From CAZELM01 sp964512995 (GTDB lineage: Bacteria > CSSED10-310): 64,000 nucleotides of DNA. This document shows positions 44,468-52,269 of the stretch, piece by piece. A program made the position numbers and the translations under genes. Position 1 is the first letter of the stretch. The number at the start of each line of letters is the position of its first letter. The stretch covers positions 29,953 to 93,952 of the forward strand of contig CAZELM010000012.1 of NCBI GenBank assembly GCA_964512995.1. The letters are read 5' to 3'. Under the pieces are notes generated by a model. It worked only from the letters and a program-made list of their open reading frames with translations, did no database searches and had not been told where the DNA came from.

Positions 44468-45410
44468 ACGGATCTTCGGTTTCACCAACAATGACACTCA
44501 ATCGGAATGTTCTGCCCGGATTTGGTGAGATAGCCGCACCATATTTCAAATCAATAACCGCTCCCCAGTGTGTCCGGATATAATCGGCGGATTGAGCAAC
44601 TTCAAACAGCGACAGTGTTTTATCTGCCATGATATGCATGACTATCGATGAAGGCCGATGGATAAAACGAGCCAGTTCCGGATCTTCGAGCAGAATCCGT
44701 GCTGATGTCTCCGCTCTGTTCTGCTCCTCCGTCGTCACACTTACAATGGCAGATGGATAACCTGGCGCCAATGCACTCTGAATTTGTGAAAAATCAATCG
44801 GGATGATACCGAACGCACAAAGACAATGTACAAATGCGACAACCTTGTCACAATACAACTGCAGGCTTTGATTTGGAGCCAACGGATGCTGCGCCCATGC
44901 AGTCGTCAGCATGACTGCTTGGTGAATAACCTTTTGCACATCAACGATTGCATGTTTGGCAGTAAGAACCTTCTTTCGACCATCAACCGCCTCGTCAGGC
45001 ATCGCAATCATCCCCAACACAGGTATTTCTTTGTTCTGTAGATAGTTGGCGATCAAAGGAGTTAATCCCGAGCCAATTCCTCCCCCCAATCCGGTTGCGA
45101 TCAGTGCGCAAGAGGCATGGGAGATGATTGCATCGAGTTTCTGCTGGACTGACCGAAACGAATGAGCGGCTGACAGAGCATCACCGTTGCGGTAGTTGGG
45201 TATCTGGGGATCGATGATCGAGATGCGGGGACTTAACGATTCAGTCATTGAGCTAATACCCTGATCAATGAAAATTCGTAACACCGTCGGATATTCGTCG
45301 ATAACATCTGACTGCAGAAGTCTGATCCCGAATCCACCCACCCCGATCAATAAAACGTGTGGTTCTGGTTCGCGATGATCAACAAATGCTTCCTCATGCT
45401 TCATCCTCAT
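44379..45410 (-). CDS. Divergent FtsZ/tubulin-like GTPase downstream of mraZ
   Basis: A 343-aa protein with the tubulin/FtsZ GTPase fold. GVGGFG (23-28) is the first nucleotide loop, and ATGLGGGIGSG (105-115) matches the tubulin signature GGGTGTG. The following IPVLGMIAMP strand matches the FtsZ G-V-V-x-P region. The T7 synergy loop reads PIDFSQ (P204, D206, Q209) where FtsZ has N-x-D-x-x-D, so two of three key residues are lost. No C-terminal FtsZ tail peptide is present. ATG 45410 overlaps the mraZ stop (ATGA). It could be a cytoskeletal paralogue or regulator of FtsZ; a canonical ftsZ is not in the window. Confidence 0.75.
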   Translation of the reverse strand: MRMKHEEAFVDHREPEPHVLLIGVGGFGIRLLQSDVIDEYPTVLRIFIDQGISSMTESLSPRISIIDPQIPNYRNGDALSAAHSFRSVQQKLDAIISHASCALIATGLGGGIGSGLTPLIANYLQNKEIPVLGMIAMPDEAVDGRKKVLTAKHAIVDVQKVIHQAVMLTTAWAQHPLAPNQSLQLYCDKVVAFVHCLCAFGIIPIDFSQIQSALAPGYPSAIVSVTTEEQNRAETSARILLEDPELARFIHRPSSIVMHIMADKTLSLFEVAQSADYIRTHWGAVIDLKYGAAISPNPGRTFRLSVIVGETEDPFMSDGASASDEIQTHNYHESFAKEAGMWR

Positions 45411-45805
45411 AAATCCCCCTTTAAATCCAAAATCTTTTCGTTCCACTTCGACTCATGCCAGATCTCAAAATCAACACCGGTCCCAAATAGAACATAAATA
45501 CTTCCGGGTGGATCTCCAGTCACCGAGCACAAAGGGATCCGTCCTTGAGGATCAATATGGAGTGTTTTCACGGGAAACATCCATGCCCGTCGACGCTCCC
45601 GGATCTCCTCATCATCGGGGTCAAGAAGCCCTTTGGATTCAAGATACTTCACCAATTGATCCGATCCACATCCCACAAAGTACCCATCTCCGGGCCGGAT
45701 ACATACAACTTCCTCCCGTAACAAATCATGAGTCCGGAACAATTTCGGCAGGGTCACACGACCTTGCCGATCTGTTTGACACCGATGGATTTCGCTAAAA
45801 ATCAT
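45407..45805 (-). CDS. mraZ: MraZ-like transcriptional regulator
   Basis: A 132-aa protein with two SpoVT/AbrB-like swapped-hairpin domains, marked by TDRQGRVTLPKLF (about residues 11-23) and IDPQGRIPLC (about 84-93). MraZ is the first gene of the division and cell-wall cluster in most bacteria and represses it. It is slightly shorter than the usual 140-150 aa. Here it is followed not by rsmH but directly by the FtsZ-like gene, overlapping by four bases, and the mur genes lie 4 kb away. A promoter with consensus hexamers lies upstream at 45870-45896. Confidence 0.82.
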   Translation of the reverse strand: MIFSEIHRCQTDRQGRVTLPKLFRTHDLLREEVVCIRPGDGYFVGCGSDQLVKYLESKGLLDPDDEEIRERRRAWMFPVKTLHIDPQGRIPLCSVTGDPPGSIYVLFGTGVDFEIWHESKWNEKILDLKGDL

Positions 45806-45869
45806 ATAAAATAGAATAATTCACCAAAATAATTAAGTAATTCCATCCTTATATCACCTAATCTGCCAA

Positions 45870-45896
45870 ATTATATCTATCAACTGATCTTGTCAA
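45870..45896 (-). promoter_or_regulatory. Promoter of the mraZ operon
   Basis: On the minus strand, TTGACA (45896-45891) and TATAAT (45875-45870) are exact consensus hexamers separated by 15 bp, one or two shorter than ideal. Between this and ATG 45805 are several GGTGA/GGATG pentamers about 10 bp apart that could be MraZ operator half-sites; that part is weak. Confidence 0.5.
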
Positions 45897-45932
45897 TAAT
45901 ATTCTTAAATAATCGCAGAATTTGGAAGAGAA

Positions 45933-47537
45933 TCAGAAATTGAATCCAGGGGAGCGGTAAACGATTTTACCATCCATCAGTGTCCCGATGATTAAAGGAG
46001 CTTTCATCGTACCGGAACCCAACTCATCGGGATTCTCAGCGACGATGATCAGATCTGCGATCATACCCTCTTCCAGCCGACCTCGAACGGGGAGCTGTTT
46101 TTCCAGGCTGGCTGGATTGCACGTATACGCATTCCTTGCAGCTGGAACTGAAATTTTCTCGGACAGTGCCCAATCGTTACTGCCTGAGAAGCCATCCCGA
46201 CGCATGCGTGTTACAGCCGCTTTCATGATTTCAAATGGATTGACATTGTCGATAGGCGCATCGGAGCCAAAAACCACTCGAATCCCCGCTTCGATTAAAG
46301 ATCGGCAAGGATACCGAAAAACTCGCTGATGTTGCCAGTTTGATTCAACCATATTGAAATCGGACAGAAGGTGAAATGGCTGGAGAGATGCAGTGATATT
46401 ATATTGAGAAAATCGAGCCTTATCAGATGGATCCAGAAGCTGGATATGCTCAATGCGATGCCCCGGGAACAGCGGGGAGACTAGTGCGGCTTGAGACAAC
46501 GCCGCGACAGCATTCGACACCGCTCGATCTCCGATCGCATGAATGGCACAACTGATATGATGACGGGACGCATGAACGGCCAATTCCGTCAGCTCCTTCC
46601 GGGATAAAACCTCCAGACCGAAATTTTCCGGATCATTGTCATATGGCTGGGTGACAGCGGCCGTCTTGGATCCCAATGCACCATCGGCATACAGCTTCAA
46701 TCCGCCAAATTGGAGAATATGATTGCCCGATCCAGTTTGAAATCCTTCCCGAATCACATCATCCAATTCATCACGGCTGCAATAGGAAAGGACACGAAAA
46801 TCAAGCTGCCGCTCCTGATGGAGTTGCATCAATAGATCCATTGTTCGTAAATCTTCAAAGTTATGAATTGCTGTAATACCAAGAGAATGCAACTTTTGGA
46901 TGCACCGTATGAGCCCACGTTTGGCATCCAGGTCTCCTCTTTTGGGCAGGCGGCTCATTGCCATTTCCGCTGCATTCTCACGAAGAATCCCAGTCAGTGG
47001 ACCATCTGGACATTTTCTCTCAAATTTTCCTCCCGAGGGATCACACGTCCCTGAATCAAATCCCAGTCGGAGAAGCGCGATGGAATTCAACCAGAGTGTA
47101 TGGCCATCTTTGGATGACAATGCAATCGGATGCAAGCCGGAGATTGGATCGAGATCATCGGCAGTTGGAGAACTCGCTCCCTCCCAGCAATCCATTTCCC
47201 AACCCCTCCCGATAATCCAGGAATCAACCGGATATTCACTGCTCATAGTACTTATCTGCTCCAAAATACCATTCCGATTCAGACCTTCCAAATGAAGTTG
47301 ATCTTCGCTCTGGGAATATGCGAGAAGATGAAAATGGCAATCAGTAAATGCAGGAGCCGCCCAAAATCCTTCCAGATCCAGACAGAGATCCATATTCCTT
47401 TTGCAGGAAGCGATCGGCTCGGCGGGCAGGATTCTGGATATCCGATTTCCTTGAATTTCCAGCATGACTTTCCGGTTTTGGGAACCATTGGAGCCGATGA
47501 TGTGTAGATTGTTCAGGCAAATGTTGGAATGCATCAT
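45933..47537 (-). CDS. Amidohydrolase (YtcJ-like, Amidohydro_3 family)
   Basis: A 534-aa metal-dependent hydrolase with a TIM-barrel plus a flanking beta-sandwich. The metal ligands are visible in FTDCHFHLLAY (HxH), CAIHAIGDRAV, HRIEHIQLL and VFGSDAPIDNVNPF. YADGALGSKTAAV supplies the region of the bridging residue. Family members hydrolyse varied amides and imides; the substrate is unknown. A GGAGAG site precedes ATG 47537. It is transcribed alone, divergent from the DUF1573 gene. Confidence 0.88.
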   Translation of the reverse strand: MMHSNICLNNLHIIGSNGSQNRKVMLEIQGNRISRILPAEPIASCKRNMDLCLDLEGFWAAPAFTDCHFHLLAYSQSEDQLHLEGLNRNGILEQISTMSSEYPVDSWIIGRGWEMDCWEGASSPTADDLDPISGLHPIALSSKDGHTLWLNSIALLRLGFDSGTCDPSGGKFERKCPDGPLTGILRENAAEMAMSRLPKRGDLDAKRGLIRCIQKLHSLGITAIHNFEDLRTMDLLMQLHQERQLDFRVLSYCSRDELDDVIREGFQTGSGNHILQFGGLKLYADGALGSKTAAVTQPYDNDPENFGLEVLSRKELTELAVHASRHHISCAIHAIGDRAVSNAVAALSQAALVSPLFPGHRIEHIQLLDPSDKARFSQYNITASLQPFHLLSDFNMVESNWQHQRVFRYPCRSLIEAGIRVVFGSDAPIDNVNPFEIMKAAVTRMRRDGFSGSNDWALSEKISVPAARNAYTCNPASLEKQLPVRGRLEEGMIADLIIVAENPDELGSGTMKAPLIIGTLMDGKIVYRSPGFNF

Positions 47538-47568
47538 GACTCTCTCCAGGACTTTTATGATGTTGACC

Positions 47569-47597
47569 TTGAAATGAAGCCATAGTCAGGATATCAT
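47569..47597 (+). promoter_or_regulatory. Sigma-70-like promoter for the DUF1573 gene
   Basis: TTGAAA (47569-47574) and TATCAT (47592-47597) are spaced by 17 bp. Transcription would start near 47604, giving a 60-nt leader with GGAGG at 47652-47656 ahead of ATG 47664. Confidence 0.5.
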
Positions 47598-47663
47598 TTT
47601 ATACTTGGTTAGGGAATAAGAAACCCTTCATCGTTCAATTTACGTATTTATGGAGGATCGGCA

Positions 47664-48878
47664 ATGAGCAATTCCAGTTTTCGCATGGCGATTACGTTGC
47701 TTTTCACTGTGGTCTTTGTGTGTATCATCGTCGCCTCTCCACAGGCGCAGGATGTAACAAAGTCCGATGTCTCGCATTACGACATGATAAAAACAAATAC
47801 GGATGACACAACTGCTGTCAAGCCGGTGGACCCCAACGGCCCCAAACCCAAAATTGAGTTTGAATCGTTGACTTATGATTTTGGCAAAAAACTTTCAGGT
47901 GCGGACCTGAGTCATTCATTTGTTTTCCATAATCGTGGAAATGCACCGCTTCTCATCGAAAAAGTCAAAGCAGGCTGAGGGTGCACGGCTGTCCTTGCAA
48001 CCGACAAGGAAATTCCCCCGGGTGGGGAAGGCAAAATTGAGGTTACCTTCAAGACAGAAAACAAAGAAGGATTGAATAAAAAAGTCATCTCAGTCAGTAC
48101 CAATGATCCTGAAACACCAAAGATCGACCTCGAAATACAGGCTGACCTTGAAGTTTTATTCACTGCAAAACCTCGACGTGTATGGTTCGGCCAGATTTCA
48201 AAAACAGCGCCATCCGTTCAGACCGTTCAATTGGCCGGCACTGCCATCGATACCATCAAAATTAACAATATATCGCTCAAAGAAAAGGAAGTGACGGCTT
48301 TTACCTGGAAAGTAAATGACAAGCGAGCACAGGGGGAAAAAGAAATATCGCTGGAGATATCCCTCGATCCATCCAAGATGAATCCCGGCCGTTTTGACAA
48401 TGTGCTCATCATTGAAACAGACCACAAAGACGCTCAAACATTGGAAGTTTCTCTGACGGGTGAAGTATTGGGTCCGATTACGGCAAACCCTCCCAGGCTC
48501 TATTTTGGCAACTTTGAGCCCAATCAAAAGATGACAAAAACGGTGACATTGACTTCCAGTGATCAAATCGCGTTCAAAATCGAAAAAATTGAATTTAATG
48601 GGCAGAATTTCGCTGCGGACAGCTATGAAAAAAGCGCTAAATCATCCCACACCATCAATGTCATTTTTACTCCAAACGATATCGACAATCGAATTAAGAG
48701 TGACATGACAATCACAACCGATCTGAAAGATCATCCGACAGTCATCATTCCGATACATGGATATAAAAAACGTGATCGGAAAACGACAGATAACCCGAAT
48801 GAGGCACCCCCTGGAGATGTCAGCTTAAAAGATCAAAATATTCAGGGTGACGTAACACTGGAAAAAATCGATAAATAG
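47664..48878 (+). CDS. Exported DUF1573 protein, predicted selenoprotein (TGA at 47976-47978 read as Sec105)
   Basis: A single 404-residue reading frame interrupted only by TGA at 47976-47978. Residues 1-29 are a signal peptide, and GGAGG precedes ATG 47664. The DUF1573 (ASH/PapD-like) domain spans about residues 55-165: it has YDFGKKLSG, FHNRGNAPLLIEKVKAG, then the TGA followed by G-C-T, then IPPGGEGKIEV and STNDPETPKI. Homologues have C-G-C-T at this point, so the TGA replaces the first Cys. Homology resumes in frame at the very next codon. Two more ASH-like domains follow (about 167-275 and 280-370). A tRNA-Sec lies at 52099. The alternative is a pseudogene or sequencing error. Other genes here use TGA as a normal stop. 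Probably a periplasmic redox or metal-binding protein. Confidence 0.78.
47976..48029 (+). promoter_or_regulatory. Candidate bacterial SECIS region after the TGA
   Basis: Three overlapping or adjacent stem-loops lie within 51 nt of the TGA. A: 47979-48002, stem interrupted by G-A and C-U mismatches, closing GG/CC pairs and a CUGU loop. B: 47992-48010, perfect 6-bp stem TCCTTG/CAAGGA with loop CAACCGA, loop 19 nt after the TGA. C: 48013-48029, perfect 6-bp stem TTCCCC/GGGGAA with loop CGGGT, loop 40 nt after the TGA. Published bSECIS rules favour an apical G and a loop about 16-37 nt from the TGA. None satisfies every rule: A is too close, B has its G late in the loop, and C is slightly far. 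Confidence 0.45.
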
Positions 48879-48898
48879 TCCCAAAATCAGACCAAAAT

Positions 48899-48932
48899 AA
48901 AAAAGCCTTGGAAACTCATCCAAGGCTTTTTT
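48899..48932. terminator. Bidirectional intrinsic terminator
   Basis: AAAAGCCTTGG (48901-48911) pairs with CCAAGGCTTTT (48920-48930) across an 8-nt loop, flanked by an A run on the left and a T run on the right. It serves the plus-strand DUF1573 gene and the convergent minus-strand porin gene. Confidence 0.92.
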
Positions 48933-48957
48933 ATAAAGGATCAACAAGCATCAAAAA

Positions 48958-49974
48958 CTAGAAGCAATATTGAATCATGGCCACAATTTCATCATTGTCA
49001 ATATCTTCACCCTCTTCTGCCTTCATGATGTAATTCAGGTGAAGTTTCACATAAAATTTTTCGATCATGTAATTCATACCGGCTGTATATAATGAAACGC
49101 CATCATCTGATCTGTCAGTATCTCCGTCATAAAGATCATAACGGAATAACACCTCGAATGGAGTTGTAACAGTGTAGATCCCCTGAAGCATGAATGCATA
49201 GCTGTCAGTTTTCTCTGTATTTCTGGCATAGTCAGTAGATCCCATGACATATTCTGATATGAACGAGAATGGATTGATCGTTGCCGTGAAAGTAGCACCC
49301 AACCGATTCACCGTAAAATCATCATCGAGTTCGGCATCATAGGATTTACCGGCCCAATTAAATAGTGCCAGTTTCATTGATTTACATGGTTTTACATCGA
49401 GTCTCACCAGAAAATCTTTTGCATCATTATCATCTTCCCAATCATTGCCTTTCAGTGCAGCGCTTGTTTCGTCGAACTGGTATCCATTGAAAATGCCAGC
49501 ATGAACATCGACATATTGTGTGGAGTATGTCGCCTGGATTCCCGTTTGACGCCACATTGCATAACTGGTTGTTGTCATTGGGTAATTAATAAAATCTAAT
49601 TTTCCGGTGTGCATCGGCATGTAATGTGTAAAATTGGGAACAAATCGGCCAACAGTCAGTTCGAGGTTCGGGACACCGATAAAAATCAATTTGCTATCCA
49701 GGAGAGCAGGTGAAACAACAGCATCTCCTTGAGCGACAAACTTCACTTTTTCAGGTATCAAAACACCTGACATCAAAATACGTGCACGTTTCAGATTAAA
49801 CTCCCAAGGCGAATTATCCATCTCATACCAAGATGCGGTCGTTTGAAAAATACCTCCGATATTCAGACTCCCGAAACCGACGGTCACGGGTTCTCCCGCC
49901 ATTAAACCGGTAGGATATGCAACACCCCCCAACATAATTACCACGAGAATAATTTTGCAAGCTATTTCCCTCAT
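48958..49974 (-). CDS. Outer-membrane porin (OprO/OprP-like)
   Basis: A 338-aa outer-membrane beta-barrel. The signal peptide covers residues 1-26. The barrel has alternating hydrophobic/aromatic strands and typical motifs FNLKRARILMSGVL, KFVAQGDA and LTVGRFVPNF, and ends in the C-terminal Phe recognised by BamA. These match phosphate-selective porin O/P relatives, though ion specificity cannot be read. GGGAG precedes ATG 49974; GTG 49980 is less likely. It shares a terminator with the DUF1573 gene. Confidence 0.85.
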   Translation of the reverse strand: MREIACKIILVVIMLGGVAYPTGLMAGEPVTVGFGSLNIGGIFQTTASWYEMDNSPWEFNLKRARILMSGVLIPEKVKFVAQGDAVVSPALLDSKLIFIGVPNLELTVGRFVPNFTHYMPMHTGKLDFINYPMTTTSYAMWRQTGIQATYSTQYVDVHAGIFNGYQFDETSAALKGNDWEDDNDAKDFLVRLDVKPCKSMKLALFNWAGKSYDAELDDDFTVNRLGATFTATINPFSFISEYVMGSTDYARNTEKTDSYAFMLQGIYTVTTPFEVLFRYDLYDGDTDRSDDGVSLYTAGMNYMIEKFYVKLHLNYIMKAEEGEDIDNDEIVAMIQYCF

Positions 49975-50355
49975 AACCACTCCCTTCCATTAATTGAATC
50001 AATCATAAGTTCTGTCCACTGTCATCGAGTATTCGCGATTCTCATTCATCTCATGTTTATGAATTCACGAGTACGATCGACAAACAACAACGTGCGATAC
50101 TTAGCACGCTTGTGATGTACTGTCAAACAAAGCACTATCGCAAAAAATGACATGGACCAATAACCTCCATTTGAATTGAATTATGGTGATAGTGAAGTAG
50201 AATCAATACGTTACTCATCCTTAACGAGCGCTTAATCACGTGTGGAGTATCATGAATGAAAGAGACATCCATACTCACAAATAGAGTCGAATTAGTCGGA
50301 GCGTACTCCATGTCGAAGTCCTCCTTGAAAATTTCGAAAAATTTTCAGTTTCTGC
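49975..50355. other. Intergenic region upstream of porin and tRNA-Phe
   Basis: About 380 bp without a credible gene. It holds the porin 5' region and a few short inverted repeats (for example CGTGC/GCACG near 50091-50110 and GAGTAT/ATACTC near 50240-50275) and an AT-rich palindromic patch GAAAATTTCGAAAAATTTTC near 50327-50346. No known RNA family is recognised. The tRNA promoter begins at 50356. Confidence 0.4.
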
Positions 50356-50384
50356 TTGACAGAATTAGAAAATATCGATATCAA
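50356..50384 (+). promoter_or_regulatory. Promoter of tRNA-Phe
   Basis: TTGACA (50356-50361, consensus) and TATCAA (50379-50384) are 17 bp apart. The predicted start near 50391 is about 30 nt before the mature tRNA. Confidence 0.65.
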
Positions 50385-50421
50385 TCACACTTGAGTTTGG
50401 GCTAACTGGTCGAAAGTCAAA

Positions 50422-50494
50422 GCCGAGGTAGCTCAGGCGGTAGAGCGAGGGACTGAAAATCCCTGCGTCGGGGGTCCGACTCCCTCCCTCGGCA
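50422..50494 (+). tRNA. tRNA-Phe (GAA)
   Basis: A 73-nt cloverleaf: acceptor GCCGAGG/CCTCGGC with discriminator A, D stem GCTC/GAGC, anticodon stem AGGGA/TCCCT with loop CTGAAAA (anticodon GAA), T stem GGGGG/CCCTC with one G-U pair. CCA is not encoded. The T loop reads TCCGACT, so position 55 is C where nearly all tRNAs have U (pseudouridine). It has its own promoter and terminator. Confidence 0.95.
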
Positions 50495-50500
50495 ATCATT

Positions 50501-50528
50501 ACCCCTGTTTTGCAGGGGTTTTTTATTA
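50501..50528 (+). terminator. Intrinsic terminator after tRNA-Phe
   Basis: ACCCCTG (50501-50507) pairs with CAGGGGT (50513-50519) over a 5-nt loop, followed by a T-rich tail (TTTTTTATT). It closes the tRNA-Phe unit, only 18 bp before the methyltransferase start. Confidence 0.9.
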
Positions 50529-50545
50529 TCCATGGGAGGTGCTGA

Positions 50546-52039
50546 GTGGAACCTTTGGATGACGAAAAGCTACTGGAACGGCTCCGAGCCAAATTTGGAC
50601 CAGCCAAGAAAGTCGATGAACGTGCTGAACTGGAGCGGATTTTTGGGAAATCTGAACCAGCTCCCGAAGAAAGACTGCGCCAGAAGCTTACCAAGCCAGT
50701 GGCAAACATGGGAGACACTGCGGATATTTTCATCGAAAAGCTTGCGTATGGCGGCGAAGGGTTGGGGCATTATCAGAATATACCCGTATTTGTTCCAGAT
50801 ATGCTCCCAGGCGACACTGGCCGAGTCGAATTTGTTCATGTCAATAAAGATATGATCAGAGGGAAACTCCTCGAATTGATCGCTCCCACATCAAACCGCA
50901 TACCCCCCCGGTGCCGGCATTTTGGAGTATGTGGGGGATGTCAGCTCCAGCATTTAACATATCCCGCCCAGTTGCAAGCCAAACGGGAAATGGTTAAAGA
51001 TACGCTGAAACATATTGGAAATATCGAGTTTCAGGTATGGAACCCGATTGCATCTCCGGAAACATACGGATACCGCATTCGCACCAAATTACAGGTCGGT
51101 ACCAATGCATCGGGTGTTCAGATCGGCTTTTACGCAAGACGAACAAATGAAATCGTTTCAGTTGACGAATGCCCCTTATTGGCTCCCCTGCTGAATAAAA
51201 CGGTTCGAGTGCTGCGGGAAATTCTTCCATCCCCGATAATCGCTCCCGTCCCATCCGAGATTCACCTGCATACTGACTTTGAAGAGTCACAACTGGTGAT
51301 CCATTTTGTTTCTGATAAACCGCTTCTCTATATAAATGATATTCTGGAATTATTGATACTTCGTCAAATTCCAGTCAACGGAATCAGCAATCACGCCAAA
51401 ACTGACCGATCGGTTTCTGGTAACCCGGTGATCGAGCATCTGATTGGCGGAAACCGATATCAGGTTCATGGATCATCGTTTTTCCAGGTTAATCGATATC
51501 TGTTGAAACCCTTTCTGGACCAGACGATCATGCTTTCGTCTCCGACAGCACATGATATCTTACTCGATCTCTACTGTGGTTGTGGATTTCTGAGTATTCC
51601 CTTGAGCCGATTCATCTCAGATACAGTCGGATTCGACAGCGATTCACTCGCAATCGATGCTGCAATTAAAAATCTCGAACTCAATCGGTTGTCAAGCGCT
51701 CAGTTTTTAAGCGCGGATGAAAAGCAATTTTTTAAGAGCAAACATATCGATCAGAAACATTTCAATATGATCGTAGTGGATCCGCCACGTTCAGGAATTG
51801 CGCCTCAGTGCCTTCAGTCCATCATTTCCCATAAACCCGCAAAATTATTATATATCTCATGTAATCCAACCACACTGGCTCGCGATTTGAAGACACTTCT
51901 CGAATCCGATTTCAAACTTCGTGTGATACAGCCAATGGATATGTTTCCGCATACATATCATATTGAAACTTTTGCATTTCTTACACATCGGTATACTGGA
52001 ACGCAAGCTGCGACCGACGCTTTTGTGAACCTGCATTAA
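50546..52039 (+). CDS. RNA m5U methyltransferase, RlmD/RumA family
   Basis: A 497-aa class I SAM-dependent enzyme methylating a uridine C5 in rRNA or tRNA. An N-terminal about 50-residue charged extension precedes a TRAM domain (about 55-115). The Fe-S cluster motif begins at CRHFGVCGGCQLQH (about residue 122). The SAM site is LLDLYCGCGFLSIPLS, the catalytic base region DPPRSGI and the nucleophile SCNPTTLARD. The GTG start has a GGGAGG site 6 bp upstream. Whether it targets 23S rRNA or tRNA U54 cannot be decided; it sits between two tRNA genes. Confidence 0.9.
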   Translation: MEPLDDEKLLERLRAKFGPAKKVDERAELERIFGKSEPAPEERLRQKLTKPVANMGDTADIFIEKLAYGGEGLGHYQNIPVFVPDMLPGDTGRVEFVHVNKDMIRGKLLELIAPTSNRIPPRCRHFGVCGGCQLQHLTYPAQLQAKREMVKDTLKHIGNIEFQVWNPIASPETYGYRIRTKLQVGTNASGVQIGFYARRTNEIVSVDECPLLAPLLNKTVRVLREILPSPIIAPVPSEIHLHTDFEESQLVIHFVSDKPLLYINDILELLILRQIPVNGISNHAKTDRSVSGNPVIEHLIGGNRYQVHGSSFFQVNRYLLKPFLDQTIMLSSPTAHDILLDLYCGCGFLSIPLSRFISDTVGFDSDSLAIDAAIKNLELNRLSSAQFLSADEKQFFKSKHIDQKHFNMIVVDPPRSGIAPQCLQSIISHKPAKLLYISCNPTTLARDLKTLLESDFKLRVIQPMDMFPHTYHIETFAFLTHRYTGTQAATDAFVNLH

Positions 52040-52098
52040 AGCGGGAGTGTGAATATTTAGGAGTTGTTCCGAATAACAATCCATGTTATTTTATGAAT

Positions 52099-52195
52099 GG
52101 GAGTGGAGGGTGTCTGGTGATGCCTCCGGACTTCAAATCCGGCAGAGGGTCCTAAAACGGTCCTTGGTGGGTTCGATTCCCATGCACTCCCGCCA
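52099..52195 (+). tRNA. selC: tRNA-Sec (UCA)
   Basis: A 97-nt selenocysteine tRNA with encoded CCA. The acceptor stem GGGAGTG pairs with CACTCCC, and an eighth position has a G-G mismatch. The D stem has six pairs (GGTGTC/GATGCC) with a four-base loop TGGT, typical of bacterial tRNA-Sec. The anticodon stem CCGGA/TCCGG encloses CTTCAAA with anticodon TCA. A long variable arm (about 52143-52165) and T loop TTCGATT follow. A TTGTTC-N17-TATTTT element ends 6 bp before the tRNA, so it may be transcribed with almost no leader. It shows that this organism decodes UGA as Sec. Confidence 0.95.
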
Positions 52196-52269
52196 TCCGG
52201 CTTCGTGAAGATGCAAACTCCACACATACCCTTCCGCCTCTTCCCTACTGTGAGGACTTTTTTATCAAA

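Noticed and set aside
48072..48878. Second half of the DUF1573 gene as a separate gene with a TTG start
   Set aside because: No ribosome site precedes it, the DUF1573 domain would be cut in the middle, and the region from the TGA to 48072 stays homologous in the same frame.
49975..50355. Structured non-coding RNA upstream of tRNA-Phe
   Set aside because: Short inverted repeats are present but none forms a long or recognisable RNA fold.
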